Assembly: GCA_016793095.1 (NCBI GenBank)
Contig: JAEUJQ010000027.1
Coordinates: 159,220-223,219 of the forward strand
Source: Myxococcaceae bacterium
Lineage (GTDB): Bacteria > Myxococcota > Myxococcia > Myxococcales > Myxococcaceae
Direction of reading: 5' to 3'
Length of the DNA stretch: 64,000 bases
Shown: in pieces, positions 34,962-43,490 of the stretch
Numbering within the stretch: the stretch's first letter is position 1
Layout: every line of letters starts with the position of its first letter
Notes under the pieces: model-generated
Seen by the model: only the letters and a program-made list of their open reading frames with translations
Database searches by the model: none
What the model was told of the DNA's origin: nothing
Position numbers and translations under genes: made by a program

Positions 34962-36425
34962 TCAGTCCTTCCGGTTCGAGAGTCGCGCGAGCAGCAGCTC
35001 GATGAAGCCGCCGAACCCACCGTTGCTCATCACCAGCACGAGCCCACCGCGCGACGCGGCGCCCCCGACCTCCTCGACCAGCTCGGCGACCGACCCTGCG
35101 GCGACCGAGGGAATCCCCGCTGCGGTCAGCTCCCGCGCGAGCCTGGGCACGTCGAGCTCTTCGCCCGGGGGGATCTTGTCGTGGCGCTCGGGGATCTTGA
35201 TGGAGGCCCGCGCGGCGCCGGTGAAGCTCCGCGCGTACTCCGCCTGGTGCAGGCTGCGTCGGCTGGTGTTGCTTCGGGGCTCGAAGACCGCCCAGAGCGG
35301 GCGGTCCGGCCAGCGGGAGCGCACCGCCGAGATCGTCTCGCGCACCGCCGTCGGGTGATGGGCGAAGTCGTCGATGACGAGCACGCCAGCCGGCTCCCCA
35401 CGCACCTCCTGGCGGCGCTTGACGCCCTCGAACGACGCGAACCCCGCGCGCACCTCGTCCGGCGAGAGCCCCAGCCCACGCGCGCACGCAAACACCCCCA
35501 GCGCGTTCTCCAGGTTGTGACGCCCGGCGAGGGGCAGCACGAACACGCCGCGCGACTCCCCGCGCTCGAAGACGTCGAAGCGCGCGCCTTCCGGGCCGAG
35601 CTGCACGCTCCGCGCGACGACATCGGCCTCGACTCCTTCGTACCCGCAGTAGGTCGTCACCTTCGCCCGTGCACGCCGCGCGAGCGTCACTGCGTTCGGC
35701 CAGGCGGCGCTCACCGCGACGTGCCCGTCGGCAGGGACCAGCGTCATCAGCTTCTCGAAGCTGGCCTCGTAGTGGGCGAGGTCCCGGTAGATGTCGGCGT
35801 GATCGAGCTCGATGCTCGTGAGGATGACGCTCCTCGGCTGGTAGTGAAGGAACTTGGGGCCCTTGTCGAAGTAGGCGGTGTCGTACTCGTCACCCTCGAC
35901 GACGAAGTGCGGGCCCTGCCCCAGCCGATAGTTGCCCTGGTAGTTCTTCGTCACGCCGCCCACGAGGAACGTCGGATCGCGCCCGGCCGCGGCGAGCACG
36001 TGGCCCATGAGCGAGCTGGTGGTCGTCTTTCCGTGCGTGCCCGCCACCACCACCGCGTGCCGCTTCGCGAGGAAGAGCGAGCCCAGCGCCGCCGGGAAGC
36101 TCATCTGCGGCAGTCCGCGCTCGCGCGCCGCCGTCGCCTCGGCGTTCACCCGTCGAATGACGTTGCCGATGATGACGAGGTCAGGCCGCGCGGCGTCGAG
36201 GTTCTCCGGGCGGTACGGCGTCAGCGCGGGAATGCCCCACGCCCTCAGCATGTCACTCATCGGCGGGTAGACGTTCTCGTCGCTCCCCGTCACCTCGTAG
36301 CCAGCAGCCTTCAGCATGCCGGCGAAGCTGCCCATGCCGGTGCCGCCAACGCCGACGAGGTGAACGCGCTTCACGCTCGACGGATCGACGGTGGCCAGCA
36401 CGTTGCCGTTGTCGGAGTCGCTCAT
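34962..36425 (-). CDS. mpl: Mpl, UDP-MurNAc:L-Ala-D-Glu-mDAP ligase
   Basis: The product is 487 aa from the ATG at 36425. The Mur-ligase features are clear: Rossmann VHLVGVGGTGMGSFAGML, ATP loop VVVAGTHGKTTTSSLMGHVL, VVEGDEYDTAYFDKGPKFLH (an Mpl-diagnostic block, distinguishing it from MurC), and VIDDFAHHPTAVRETI. Mpl attaches the recycled tripeptide to UDP-MurNAc, feeding muropeptides back into wall synthesis. An LD-carboxypeptidase and a serine hydrolase lie upstream on the same strand. Confidence 0.93.
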   Translation of the reverse strand: MSDSDNGNVLATVDPSSVKRVHLVGVGGTGMGSFAGMLKAAGYEVTGSDENVYPPMSDMLRAWGIPALTPYRPENLDAARPDLVIIGNVIRRVNAEATAARERGLPQMSFPAALGSLFLAKRHAVVVAGTHGKTTTSSLMGHVLAAAGRDPTFLVGGVTKNYQGNYRLGQGPHFVVEGDEYDTAYFDKGPKFLHYQPRSVILTSIELDHADIYRDLAHYEASFEKLMTLVPADGHVAVSAAWPNAVTLARRARAKVTTYCGYEGVEADVVARSVQLGPEGARFDVFERGESRGVFVLPLAGRHNLENALGVFACARGLGLSPDEVRAGFASFEGVKRRQEVRGEPAGVLVIDDFAHHPTAVRETISAVRSRWPDRPLWAVFEPRSNTSRRSLHQAEYARSFTGAARASIKIPERHDKIPPGEELDVPRLARELTAAGIPSVAAGSVAELVEEVGGAASRGGLVLVMSNGGFGGFIELLLARLSNRKD

Positions 36426-36488
36426 CAGCGACGTTCCAGCACGAGCGGCGACGGAGCACCAGAACCGCGCCCTGCCGTCACCCGGTGT

Positions 36489-36713
36489 GAGTCGAGGCTC
36501 ATGGAGCGCCTTGTTCCGTCTCGCTGGCACCGCCACGTCGCGCCCCGCGTGAGTCGAGACTCGCAGGGCGCCGTCACCGCCATGGTGCGCCCGGTGTGGA
36601 GTCGCGACTCAGAGAGCCCCGCTGCTTCGCGCCCGCACCGCCATCGTGCGCCCGGTGGAGTCGAGGCTCATGGAGCGGCACCGCCATCCCGCGCCTGGTG
36701 TGGAGTCGTCACG
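36489..36713. repeat. Palindrome-containing degenerate tandem repeats
   Basis: Four copies plus a degenerate fifth of a 45- to 62-bp unit lie at 36489, 36551, 36599, 36658 and 36703. Each begins with a GAGTCGNNNCTC core: GAGTC-GA-GACTC at 36551 and GAGTC-GC-GACTC at 36599 are perfect inverted repeats, and the other two carry GGCTC. They share a trailing CACCGCCAT..GCGC. They fill the gap upstream of mpl. Confidence 0.75.
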
Positions 36714-36762
36714 CCTCGCGCTCCGCGAAGCCATCGCTCGCGAATCAGCCGGAGAGCGTCGT

Positions 36763-37851
36763 TCAGACGCCGAGCGCGTCGAGCACGGCCTCGTGGAAGC
36801 GCGGCCGGAACTGGCGGATCTGCACGTTCTCCCGCCCGAAGATGACGCGGTTGGTGAGCAGCGCCACGACGAGCGCGCGGTCGAGGTCGATCCACAGGCT
36901 CGTGCCGGTGAAGCCCAGGTGGCCAATGGCCGCCCGAGGGCCCTTGCGTCCAAACCGGGGCCCGCACGACGGCGCGTCGTCCGAGGGTGTGTCGAAGCCG
37001 AACGTGCGGGTGCTGGCCGGCGTCACCCGGTCGCGCGCCCAGCCCTCGGGGCTGACGAGCCAGCCGTCGAGCACGGCCTGCCCGAAGCGCCCGACGTCGG
37101 CGGCGGTGGCGAAGAGGCCGGCGTGCCCGGCCACTCCATCGAGCACCCACGCGTTGTCATCGTCCACCTCGCCGTCGCAGCCCCGCCACTGCGGACACTC
37201 CCACTGGCCCTCCTGACCGGGTGCAGGCGGGCGCGGGCGCAGCGCACCGGTTGAGATCACGTCGTCGCCTGGCGGGCGCTCCGACAACCGACGGAAGCGC
37301 GCCTCGAGGCCGAGCGGACGTGCGACCTCCTCGGTGAAGACCTGGTCGAGCGGGCGGCCTGCGACCTTCGCGATGGCTTCGCCGAGCAGGAGGAACCCCA
37401 CGTCGCTGTACACCGCGGACGCACCGACGGGGCGCTCGGCGGGAGTGGCGAGGATCCGGCGCACGACGCCTGCCCGCACGGCCGCGCGATCTCCTCCCGG
37501 TGGATCGTCGAACAACTCCGGGTGTTTTCGTGCGACCTCGGCGAAGTACGGCACGAACGCCGGCAGGCCCGAGCGGTGGAAGGCGAGGTCAGCCAGTGAC
37601 GCCGCGACCACGGCGTCGGGGAGCACCGTACGCAGAGGCGCCTGAACGTCGACCCGCCCCGCAGCTGCGAGTCGGCAGAGCAGCGCCGTCGTCGACATCA
37701 CCTTCGTGACGGACGCGAGATCGAAGCGCGCGTTGGCGGGTGCGTTCCCGCCCTCGTAGACGACCTGTCCACCGAAGCGCACCACCGCGCGGGCGTGGCT
37801 GTAGACGGTCTCGGACAGCCCCTGCTCGAGCAGGGCGTCGAGCGCTTTCAC
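36763..37851 (-). CDS. Beta-lactamase-fold serine hydrolase
   Basis: The product is 362 aa from GTG 37851, which overlaps the stop of the LD-carboxypeptidase gene. Class C beta-lactamase/DD-peptidase motifs are DLASVTKVMSTTALL (S-x-x-K, near residue 53), the Tyr motif SAVYSDVGFLLLGEA and a late HLGFTGTSLWID in place of KTG. No signal peptide is seen, so it probably acts in the cytoplasm or on an imported muropeptide or ester. Its coupling to an LD-carboxypeptidase suggests a role in peptidoglycan fragment turnover. Confidence 0.85.
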   Translation of the reverse strand: MKALDALLEQGLSETVYSHARAVVRFGGQVVYEGGNAPANARFDLASVTKVMSTTALLCRLAAAGRVDVQAPLRTVLPDAVVAASLADLAFHRSGLPAFVPYFAEVARKHPELFDDPPGGDRAAVRAGVVRRILATPAERPVGASAVYSDVGFLLLGEAIAKVAGRPLDQVFTEEVARPLGLEARFRRLSERPPGDDVISTGALRPRPPAPGQEGQWECPQWRGCDGEVDDDNAWVLDGVAGHAGLFATAADVGRFGQAVLDGWLVSPEGWARDRVTPASTRTFGFDTPSDDAPSCGPRFGRKGPRAAIGHLGFTGTSLWIDLDRALVVALLTNRVIFGRENVQIRQFRPRFHEAVLDALGV

Positions 37852-38717
37852 GCCAGGCCCTCGAGGAACTCGAGCCGCTTCGCCGTCGCGTCGAGGCGCA
37901 CCCGGGCGCCCAGCGTCACCGGCTGGTTGACCGCGCCGTGTCCGATGTGGAGGCCGGCGAGCGCAGGCACGCCCAGCCCCCCCACCAGGTCTCTGAGCAC
38001 CTCGGCGCTCGTGAAGGTCGCGTCCTTCTCCTCGCAGTCGGTGAACTCGCCGAGCACCACGCCCGCGACGCGCTCGAGCGCACCCGAGAGCACGAGCTGG
38101 GTCCACAGGCGATCGAGCCGGTATGGCCGCTCGCCGATGTCCTCGAGCAGCAGCACCGCGCCATCGAGCGGGGGCATGAAGCGCGTCCCAACCAGGCTCG
38201 CCACCAGCGCCAGGTTGCCGCCGATCAGCGGCCCTTCGACGAGGCCCGGATGCAGCGTGTCGGCTCCGAGCAGCGGCCCCACGGGCTTGCCTTCCAGAAG
38301 ATCGAACAACCGCGTCAGCACCGCCGAGGGCTGGGTTCCGAGCTGGGTGACGACGGGCCCGTGCACCGAGCGCCAGCCACGCGCTTGAAAGGCCAGGTGG
38401 AGCGCCGTCACGTCGGAGAAGCCCACCAGCGTCGCAGGTCGATCGAGCCGCAGGTCGGTCAAGAGGCGCATGGCGCCGTAGCCACCGCGGGCCGCCATCA
38501 CCACAGGCAGCTCGCGGTCATCGAGGCTGCGCTGGAGCGAGGCACGCCGACGCTCGTCACGCCCCGCGAGGTAGCGGAACGTGTCGAACGCCTCGGGAGC
38601 GACGACGACGTCATAGCGGCCCCGCAGCAGCTCGAGCCCCTGGTCGAACTTCTCGCGGTCGAAAGGCCCGGACGCGGCGACGATGGAGAGCCGCCCGCCA
38701 GGAGCGATGAGCGGCAT
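37848..38717 (-). CDS. LD-carboxypeptidase (LdcA/MccF family, S66)
   Basis: The product is 289 aa. ATG 38717 (PLIAPGGRLSIVAASGPFDR) fits the usual family N-terminus; ATG 38732 and 38747 are possible. The Ser nucleophile region is VVMAARGGYGAMRLL. The S66 catalytic His lies near GLHIGHGAVNQPVTLG and the Glu near EGPLIGGNLALVASLVGT. The family trims the terminal D-Ala from tetrapeptides, giving the tripeptide that Mpl re-uses. The order here, carboxypeptidase, serine hydrolase, then mpl, is consistent with that pathway. It is divergent from the next gene. Confidence 0.88.
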   Translation of the reverse strand: MPLIAPGGRLSIVAASGPFDREKFDQGLELLRGRYDVVVAPEAFDTFRYLAGRDERRRASLQRSLDDRELPVVMAARGGYGAMRLLTDLRLDRPATLVGFSDVTALHLAFQARGWRSVHGPVVTQLGTQPSAVLTRLFDLLEGKPVGPLLGADTLHPGLVEGPLIGGNLALVASLVGTRFMPPLDGAVLLLEDIGERPYRLDRLWTQLVLSGALERVAGVVLGEFTDCEEKDATFTSAEVLRDLVGGLGVPALAGLHIGHGAVNQPVTLGARVRLDATAKRLEFLEGLA

Positions 38718-38761
38718 GGAAGAGAACGCCATGCCGTGGTTGTACACTCCAAACGCGCCCC

Positions 38762-39709
38762 ATGGCCGTTCACGAGTACCGCCCCGCTGCCCCGAAGAAG
38801 CCGGCCCGTCAGAGGTTCCCGGTGCCGTGGGGCCTCTTCGTCGTGCTCGCCATCTACGCTTGCGCCGTCGTCGGCTACATCTGGAAGACGTACTGGGAGT
38901 CGCCCGAGTACCAGGCGGCGGAGCACTACGCGACGGCCCTCTCGTTGCTGGGCGTGGACGACGGGCGCAAGTGCTCCGAGGCGGACCTCGTGGCGGCGTT
39001 CGGCCACGTGCTCGAGGCGGCCCGCCTCATCCCCGAGAACAAGCACCTCGCCACCCACACCGAGCGGCTGCGGTGGCGCTTCGACGAGCGGGGCTTCAAG
39101 CTGAGCCCCGACTTCGTGCGCAAGGCCGAGCTGGTGTCGAAGGCGGCGCAGCGGGTGGAAGAGGAGCGCTCGCCGTGGCTGGCCGTCGGCTCCCGCGACC
39201 GGGGCTGGGCGCCGGATCAGCTCCTCGCCGCACCGGAGCGCGTCGTCTGGTGGTCGTCACCCGGCGTCGTGCTCATCATCGCGGTGTGGGCGTACGGCCA
39301 GTTCGGCTCGAAGCGGGCGCGCGAGCGGGAGCACGAGGCGAACCTGCGGAAGGAAGAGGCCGCAGTCGAGAAGCTGGGCGCGTGGCGAGAGGGGCTGGGC
39401 ACGGCGCCACGCAAGTACGACGCCGCTCAGGAAGACGACGAAGGCGACGCGACGCTCGCCGAGCCACCGCTGCCAAAGCCCCGCACCAGCAGCTCGGGCA
39501 GAGCGCGGGCCTCGTCCAACAGCCCGGGGCGGCCAGCCGTCTCGCCCGGCGAACGCTCGACCGCCTCGTCCAGCAGTCCGGGACGCGCGGCCTCGAAGAG
39601 TTCTCCCGGCCGGCCCGCGGTGAAGAGCTCGCCCGGCCGCCCGGCGGTGAAGAGCAGCGGCGGCCGCCCGGCCGTGAAGCGCAGCGACGAAGGAGATCCG
39701 GACGCATGA
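38762..39709 (+). CDS. Two-helix membrane protein with SPGRPAV repeat tail
   Basis: The product is 315 aa. Two hydrophobic helices lie at about 23-42 (WGLFVVLAIYACAVVGYIW) and 160-178 (SPGVVLIIAVWAYGQFG), with a hydrophilic domain between them. After the second helix come a charged segment and a low-complexity tail in which SPGRPAV/SSPGRPAVK occurs about five times (39510-39700). No family is recognised. Its stop overlaps the start of the creatininase gene (ATGA). Confidence 0.6.
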   Translation: MAVHEYRPAAPKKPARQRFPVPWGLFVVLAIYACAVVGYIWKTYWESPEYQAAEHYATALSLLGVDDGRKCSEADLVAAFGHVLEAARLIPENKHLATHTERLRWRFDERGFKLSPDFVRKAELVSKAAQRVEEERSPWLAVGSRDRGWAPDQLLAAPERVVWWSSPGVVLIIAVWAYGQFGSKRAREREHEANLRKEEAAVEKLGAWREGLGTAPRKYDAAQEDDEGDATLAEPPLPKPRTSSSGRARASSNSPGRPAVSPGERSTASSSSPGRAASKSSPGRPAVKSSPGRPAVKSSGGRPAVKRSDEGDPDA

Positions 39710-40431
39710 ATCACCTCGCAGCGCAGTTGTCGTGGCCGAAGGTGAAGGTGCTCGCCGTCGCTGACGCGTGGGCCCTGCTCCCCGTCGGCTCTACCGAGGC
39801 CCACGGGCCACACCTGCCGCTCAACGTCGACGTCGTCATCGCGCAGGAGGTCTGCCGTCGGGTGGGCACGCGGCTCGAGACCGTCGAGTTCCCCGCCATC
39901 ACCTACTCGCTCACCGAGTTCGCTGCGCCGTTCGCGGGCACCGTGAGTCTGTCGGCGGACACGGCGAGGGCGGCGCTGATCGGCGTGCTGCGCGGCATCG
40001 GCCAGGCCGGCTTCCGGCGCGTCTGCGTCGTCAACCACCACCTCGAGCCGGCGCACTTCAAGCTGGTCCATGCCGCCGCCAGTGAGGCCCAGGCAGGCAC
40101 CTCGCTGCGCGTCGTGGTGCCCGATCACCGCCGGAAGCCCACTGGCCCCGCGCTGGGCGACGAGTTCATGCACGGGGGCAGCCACGCCGGCTGTTACGAG
40201 ACGTCGCTCATGCTGGCGGCGGCGCCTCACCTGGTGAACGAGGAGGTCCGCCGCACGCTCCCGTCCCTGGACGTCGATCTGCCCGGAGCGATCAAGCAGG
40301 GCGCGACCAACTTCCTCGAGGCAGGCGGCCCCGAGGCCTACTTCGGTGCTCCCAGCCGCGCTACCGCGGACGAGGGCCAGCGGTTGTTCGAGCTGATCGT
40401 CACCGCGACGCTCGACGCGATGAAGGACTGA
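39706..40431 (+). CDS. Creatininase family amidohydrolase
   Basis: The product is 241 aa from the ATG at 39706, overlapping the previous stop. Family motifs are GSTEAHGPHLPLNVD near residue 30 (the typical form is GS..QHG.HLPL), VVNHHLEPAHF, and HGGSHAGCYETSLML, the metal-binding His/Glu/Asp set. Creatininase-fold enzymes are Zn/Mn hydrolases of creatinine or of pathway intermediates (MftE, ArfB and others). The natural substrate is not predictable here. Confidence 0.85.
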   Translation: MNHLAAQLSWPKVKVLAVADAWALLPVGSTEAHGPHLPLNVDVVIAQEVCRRVGTRLETVEFPAITYSLTEFAAPFAGTVSLSADTARAALIGVLRGIGQAGFRRVCVVNHHLEPAHFKLVHAAASEAQAGTSLRVVVPDHRRKPTGPALGDEFMHGGSHAGCYETSLMLAAAPHLVNEEVRRTLPSLDVDLPGAIKQGATNFLEAGGPEAYFGAPSRATADEGQRLFELIVTATLDAMKD

Positions 40432-40505
40432 AGAGCAGTCGAGTAATCGGCTTGATGGCGGCGCGGTGGATCGCTCCTCGAGCTGTCGACGCGTCCCTCG
40501 GGTCG

Positions 40506-40548
40506 CTGCAGCTGATTGCGGCTGCAGAGTCCGCTCCCGCTGGCGGAC
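40506..40548. other. Pair of adjacent hairpins between creatininase and porin-like genes
   Basis: CTGCAGC (40506-40512) pairs with GCTGCAG (40521-40527) around an 8-base loop; GTCCGC (40529-40534) pairs with GCGGAC (40543-40548) around a second 8-base loop. The gap 40432-40692 has no supported gene. The hairpins could be an attenuator or terminator pair, but no U-run follows. Confidence 0.5.
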
Positions 40549-40692
40549 CGGGGATGTGCCACCGCGGCGAGAACGAGCGACGCGCGTGATGCAAGTGTTC
40601 ACCCGAGGAGTGCCCACTGGAGGTGGCAGCCAGGCACACCTCTTGCGCGAGGAGGACGCGACGGCGCACGCGACTCAGGCGACAATCCGCGC

Positions 40693-42054
40693 ATGAGAAC
40701 CCCCGTGTGTGTGGCCCTCGTGCTGGTGGCCACGGTCTCCTTTTCTGCGCCGAAGAAGAAGCCGAAGCCCGTCGCGCGTCCGGCCGCCTCCTCGAAGCAG
40801 GCCATCGTCGTCGATGCCCCGCCGGCGATGGCGAAGCTCCTGCAGTCCACCCTCGGCGCGCGCTTCTCGGTGACGGTGAACCGCGACGCGTTGTCCGATC
40901 AACCGCTGGCGAAAGAGGTGCGCACTGTCACCGCCCCCGTGAAGGCGATCGCGGTGGTGATGGCGCGCTCGGCCGGCGACAGCTGGTCCCTCACGGTGCT
41001 CAACGGCGCCGACGGCACGCCGCTCGAGAACCAGGTCTTCCGCGCTGCCGCGAGGAAGCCGCTCAAGGAGCTGCCGAAGAGCGTCGCCGGCGCGATCGCC
41101 CTTGCGTGCGCAACCGGGCAGGCGCCCTCGGCCGAGAAGCCCGACTCCGCCGCGCCCGCCACGACCGAGCCCGCGAGGACTGAGGTGACGAAGGCCGAAC
41201 CCAGGGCCGAACCGAAGGCCGAGGTGAAGAAGGCGGAGCCGAAGAAGGTCGAGCCCGCGAAGAGCGAGCCGGCGCCAGAGCCGGAGCGGACGACGGTCTC
41301 ATCGTCGAGCGAGCCTTCTGCGACGCCCTCCACCCTTCCGGCGCTGCGCATGGGGCTGGGCTTCCGCGGCTTCGGGCGCTCGCTGACGTGGGCAGGAGAC
41401 CCGGAGCAGGCGCTCGCCCGGTACGCGTTGCGGTTCGCGCCGGCCGTCGCGATTCACGCCACCTGGTACCCGGGCGCCCACTTCACCTCGGGCATCGCGT
41501 CGAACCTCGGGCTGGCGTTCATGGGCGACATCGGCATCGGCATCTCGTCGAGCCAGGACACGTCGCGGTGGGGTACGCGCGCAGATCGCTTCCGCATCAG
41601 CGGCGCGTTCCGCCAGCCGTTCGGCTCGGTGTTCTCGCTCGAGGCCGTCGCGGGCGTCTCGCTTCAGCGCTACTCCATCGACCCGGTCGCCGCGAACGAT
41701 GGCACCCCGCGCCCCAACATCCCCAGCGTCGCCTACGTCGGTCCGCGGGCCGGCGTGGGAGTTCGCCTCGCGAAGCTCGGCCCCATCGAGGTCGACGCGA
41801 TGGGTGGCATCGTCATCCTCACCAGCACCGGCGAGCTGGGCACCGAGGCGTACTTCCGGCGCGCAGGGGGCTTCGGCGTCGACGCGAGCGCGGGCGTGGC
41901 GGTGCAGCTCATCGACAACCTCCAGCTCCGCGCCGCCTTCGACTGGACGCGCTACTTCCTCTCGCTGCGCCCCGAAGAGGGCGCCCGCTTCGTGGCCCCC
42001 TCGGCTGCCGATCAGTTCCTGGGCGGTTCAGTGGCACTGCAGTGGGTGATGTGA
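40693..42054 (+). CDS. Secreted protein with C-terminal outer-membrane barrel
   Basis: The product is 453 aa from the ATG at 40693. The signal is VCVALVLVATVSFSAPKK. A 120-residue soluble domain (AKLLQSTLGARFSVTVNRDA) is followed by a Pro/Lys/Glu linker repeating TKAEPRAEPKAEVKKAEPK-type units. A strand-rich region from residue about 215 (LRMGLGFRGFGRSLTW ... QFLGGSVALQWVM) follows, with a terminal aromatic-Met typical of barrels. No family is recognised. It is monocistronic, and the LysR gene follows after 86 bp. Confidence 0.55.
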   Translation: MRTPVCVALVLVATVSFSAPKKKPKPVARPAASSKQAIVVDAPPAMAKLLQSTLGARFSVTVNRDALSDQPLAKEVRTVTAPVKAIAVVMARSAGDSWSLTVLNGADGTPLENQVFRAAARKPLKELPKSVAGAIALACATGQAPSAEKPDSAAPATTEPARTEVTKAEPRAEPKAEVKKAEPKKVEPAKSEPAPEPERTTVSSSSEPSATPSTLPALRMGLGFRGFGRSLTWAGDPEQALARYALRFAPAVAIHATWYPGAHFTSGIASNLGLAFMGDIGIGISSSQDTSRWGTRADRFRISGAFRQPFGSVFSLEAVAGVSLQRYSIDPVAANDGTPRPNIPSVAYVGPRAGVGVRLAKLGPIEVDAMGGIVILTSTGELGTEAYFRRAGGFGVDASAGVAVQLIDNLQLRAAFDWTRYFLSLRPEEGARFVAPSAADQFLGGSVALQWVM

Positions 42055-42140
42055 GCTCGTTCACTCCCGTCGATCACGACACGTGTGAGTTGCGCTAATG
42101 CGCGCCACCGATTAGTTCGCCTCCACCCCCGGAGGACGGC

Positions 42141-43031
42141 ATGCAGCTGGAGTCGCTCAAGATGTTCGTGGACGTGGTGGAGACAGGCTCGTTCTCGCGA
42201 GCCGCGCAGCTCAATCACGTGACGCAGAGCGCGGTGAGTCAGCAGATCCGCGCGCTCGAGACGCGGTACGAGCAGCGGTTGCTCTCTCGGAGCGCACGGC
42301 AGGTGACGCCGACGCCCGCAGGGGAGCGGCTCTTCCGCGGCTGCAAGGAGATCCTCGCGCGGTTCGCCGAGGTCGAGGGTGAGATTCGCGAGCAGGCCAC
42401 CGACATCTCGGGCGCCTGCAACGTGTCGGCGATCTACTCCGTCGGGCTGCACGAGCTGTCGAACGTGCAGCGCGAGCTGCTCCGCGCGCACCCCAAGGTG
42501 AACCTGCGGCTCAACTACCGTCGGTCGGACCAGGTCTACGACGACGTGATCCTCGGTGCGGCGGACCTCGGCCTCGTCGCCTACCCGCAGGCGCGCGCGG
42601 GCGTCGACATCATCCCCTTCCGCGAAGACAAGCTGGCCATGGTGCTGCCGCCGAATCACCCGCTGGCCTCGAAGGCCAAGGTGTCGCTCAGCGCGGTGGT
42701 GGGCTTGCCCTTCATCGCGTTCGATCGCGACGCGCCGTCGCGCAAGGGCATCGACAAGCTCTTCCGCGACAAGGCGCTCGAGCTGAACGTCGCGATGGAG
42801 CTGGACAACGTCGAGACCATCAAGCGGGCGGTCGAGCTGGGGCTGGGCGTCTCGGTGCTGCCACAGCCGACCGTGTACCAGGAGGTCACGCAGGGCTCGC
42901 TGGTCGCCAAGCCGTTCGCCGAAGGCTCGTTCACGCGCCCCATCGGGATCCTGGTGCGCAAGGGGAAGTACCTGTCGCGCGCGTCACAGGCGGTGTTGGA
43001 CACCTTCAAGAAGCTGACCGCCGAGGAGTGA
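42141..43031 (+). CDS. LysR-type transcriptional regulator (CbbR/CysB-like)
   Basis: The product is 296 aa. A GGAGGACGGC SD precedes the ATG. The HTH is LESLKMFVDVVETGSFSRAA, then VTQSAVSQQIRALETRYEQR. The effector domain is conventional (HPKVNLRLNYRRSDQVYDDV, GLGVSVLPQPTVYQE). The target is unknown. Between the porin-like gene and this ATG lies GCGCTAATGCGC, a short symmetric A/T-rich element that could be its own operator. The GNAT gene follows after 7 bp. Confidence 0.9.
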   Translation: MQLESLKMFVDVVETGSFSRAAQLNHVTQSAVSQQIRALETRYEQRLLSRSARQVTPTPAGERLFRGCKEILARFAEVEGEIREQATDISGACNVSAIYSVGLHELSNVQRELLRAHPKVNLRLNYRRSDQVYDDVILGAADLGLVAYPQARAGVDIIPFREDKLAMVLPPNHPLASKAKVSLSAVVGLPFIAFDRDAPSRKGIDKLFRDKALELNVAMELDNVETIKRAVELGLGVSVLPQPTVYQEVTQGSLVAKPFAEGSFTRPIGILVRKGKYLSRASQAVLDTFKKLTAEE

Positions 43032-43038
43032 CGTCGCC

Positions 43039-43482
43039 ATGCCGTTGGTCGTCCGTCGGGTGAAGGTCACCGACCTGCCCGTGCTCGAGACCCTGGAGCG
43101 CGAGACGGTGAAGCGGTTCCCCTCGCGCACGCGGTGGATCGACACGTTCCGCACGATGCTCGAGACGGCGCTCTCGGAAGAGCCCGAGGGGCTGCTGGTG
43201 GCCGACTACGACGGGAGGGCGATCGGCGTGGCCGTGGCGCGGCTGGCGGGAGACCACCCGCTCACGGGCCAGAAGCTGGGGCGCGTCCTCATGTTGTCGG
43301 TGGCGCCGGGCTGGCGCACCCAGGGAATCGGCGAGCGGCTGCTGAAGGAAGCCGAGGCCTACCTGCGCTCTCGCGGCTGCAAGGTCGTCGCCTTCACCCT
43401 GCCCAGCGACGAAGGCGCCGAAGGAGAGCTCTTCAAGCAGGCCGGCTTCAAGGTGTCGGCCTGGGAGCTCGAGAAGGGCTGA
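43039..43482 (+). CDS. GNAT family N-acetyltransferase
   Basis: The product is 147 aa. The acetyl-CoA loop is LSVAPGWRTQGIGERLLKEA near residue 95, after LLVADYDGRAIGVAVARLAG. It ends in a typical LFKQAGFKVSAWELEKG. The acceptor is unknown. It is cotranscribed with the LysR gene and convergent with dctM, with both stops inside a shared palindrome. Confidence 0.8.
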   Translation: MPLVVRRVKVTDLPVLETLERETVKRFPSRTRWIDTFRTMLETALSEEPEGLLVADYDGRAIGVAVARLAGDHPLTGQKLGRVLMLSVAPGWRTQGIGERLLKEAEAYLRSRGCKVVAFTLPSDEGAEGELFKQAGFKVSAWELEKG

Positions 43483-43490
43483 CGTCAGCC
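43477..43490. terminator. Perfect palindrome spanning two convergent stop codons
   Basis: GGCTGACGTCAGCC is its own reverse complement. The stop TGA of the GNAT gene (43480-43482) and the stop of dctM (TCA at 43485-43487 on the plus strand) sit symmetrically inside it. A hairpin with a 4-base loop is possible on either transcript. There is no U-run, so termination is only a possibility. Confidence 0.35.
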
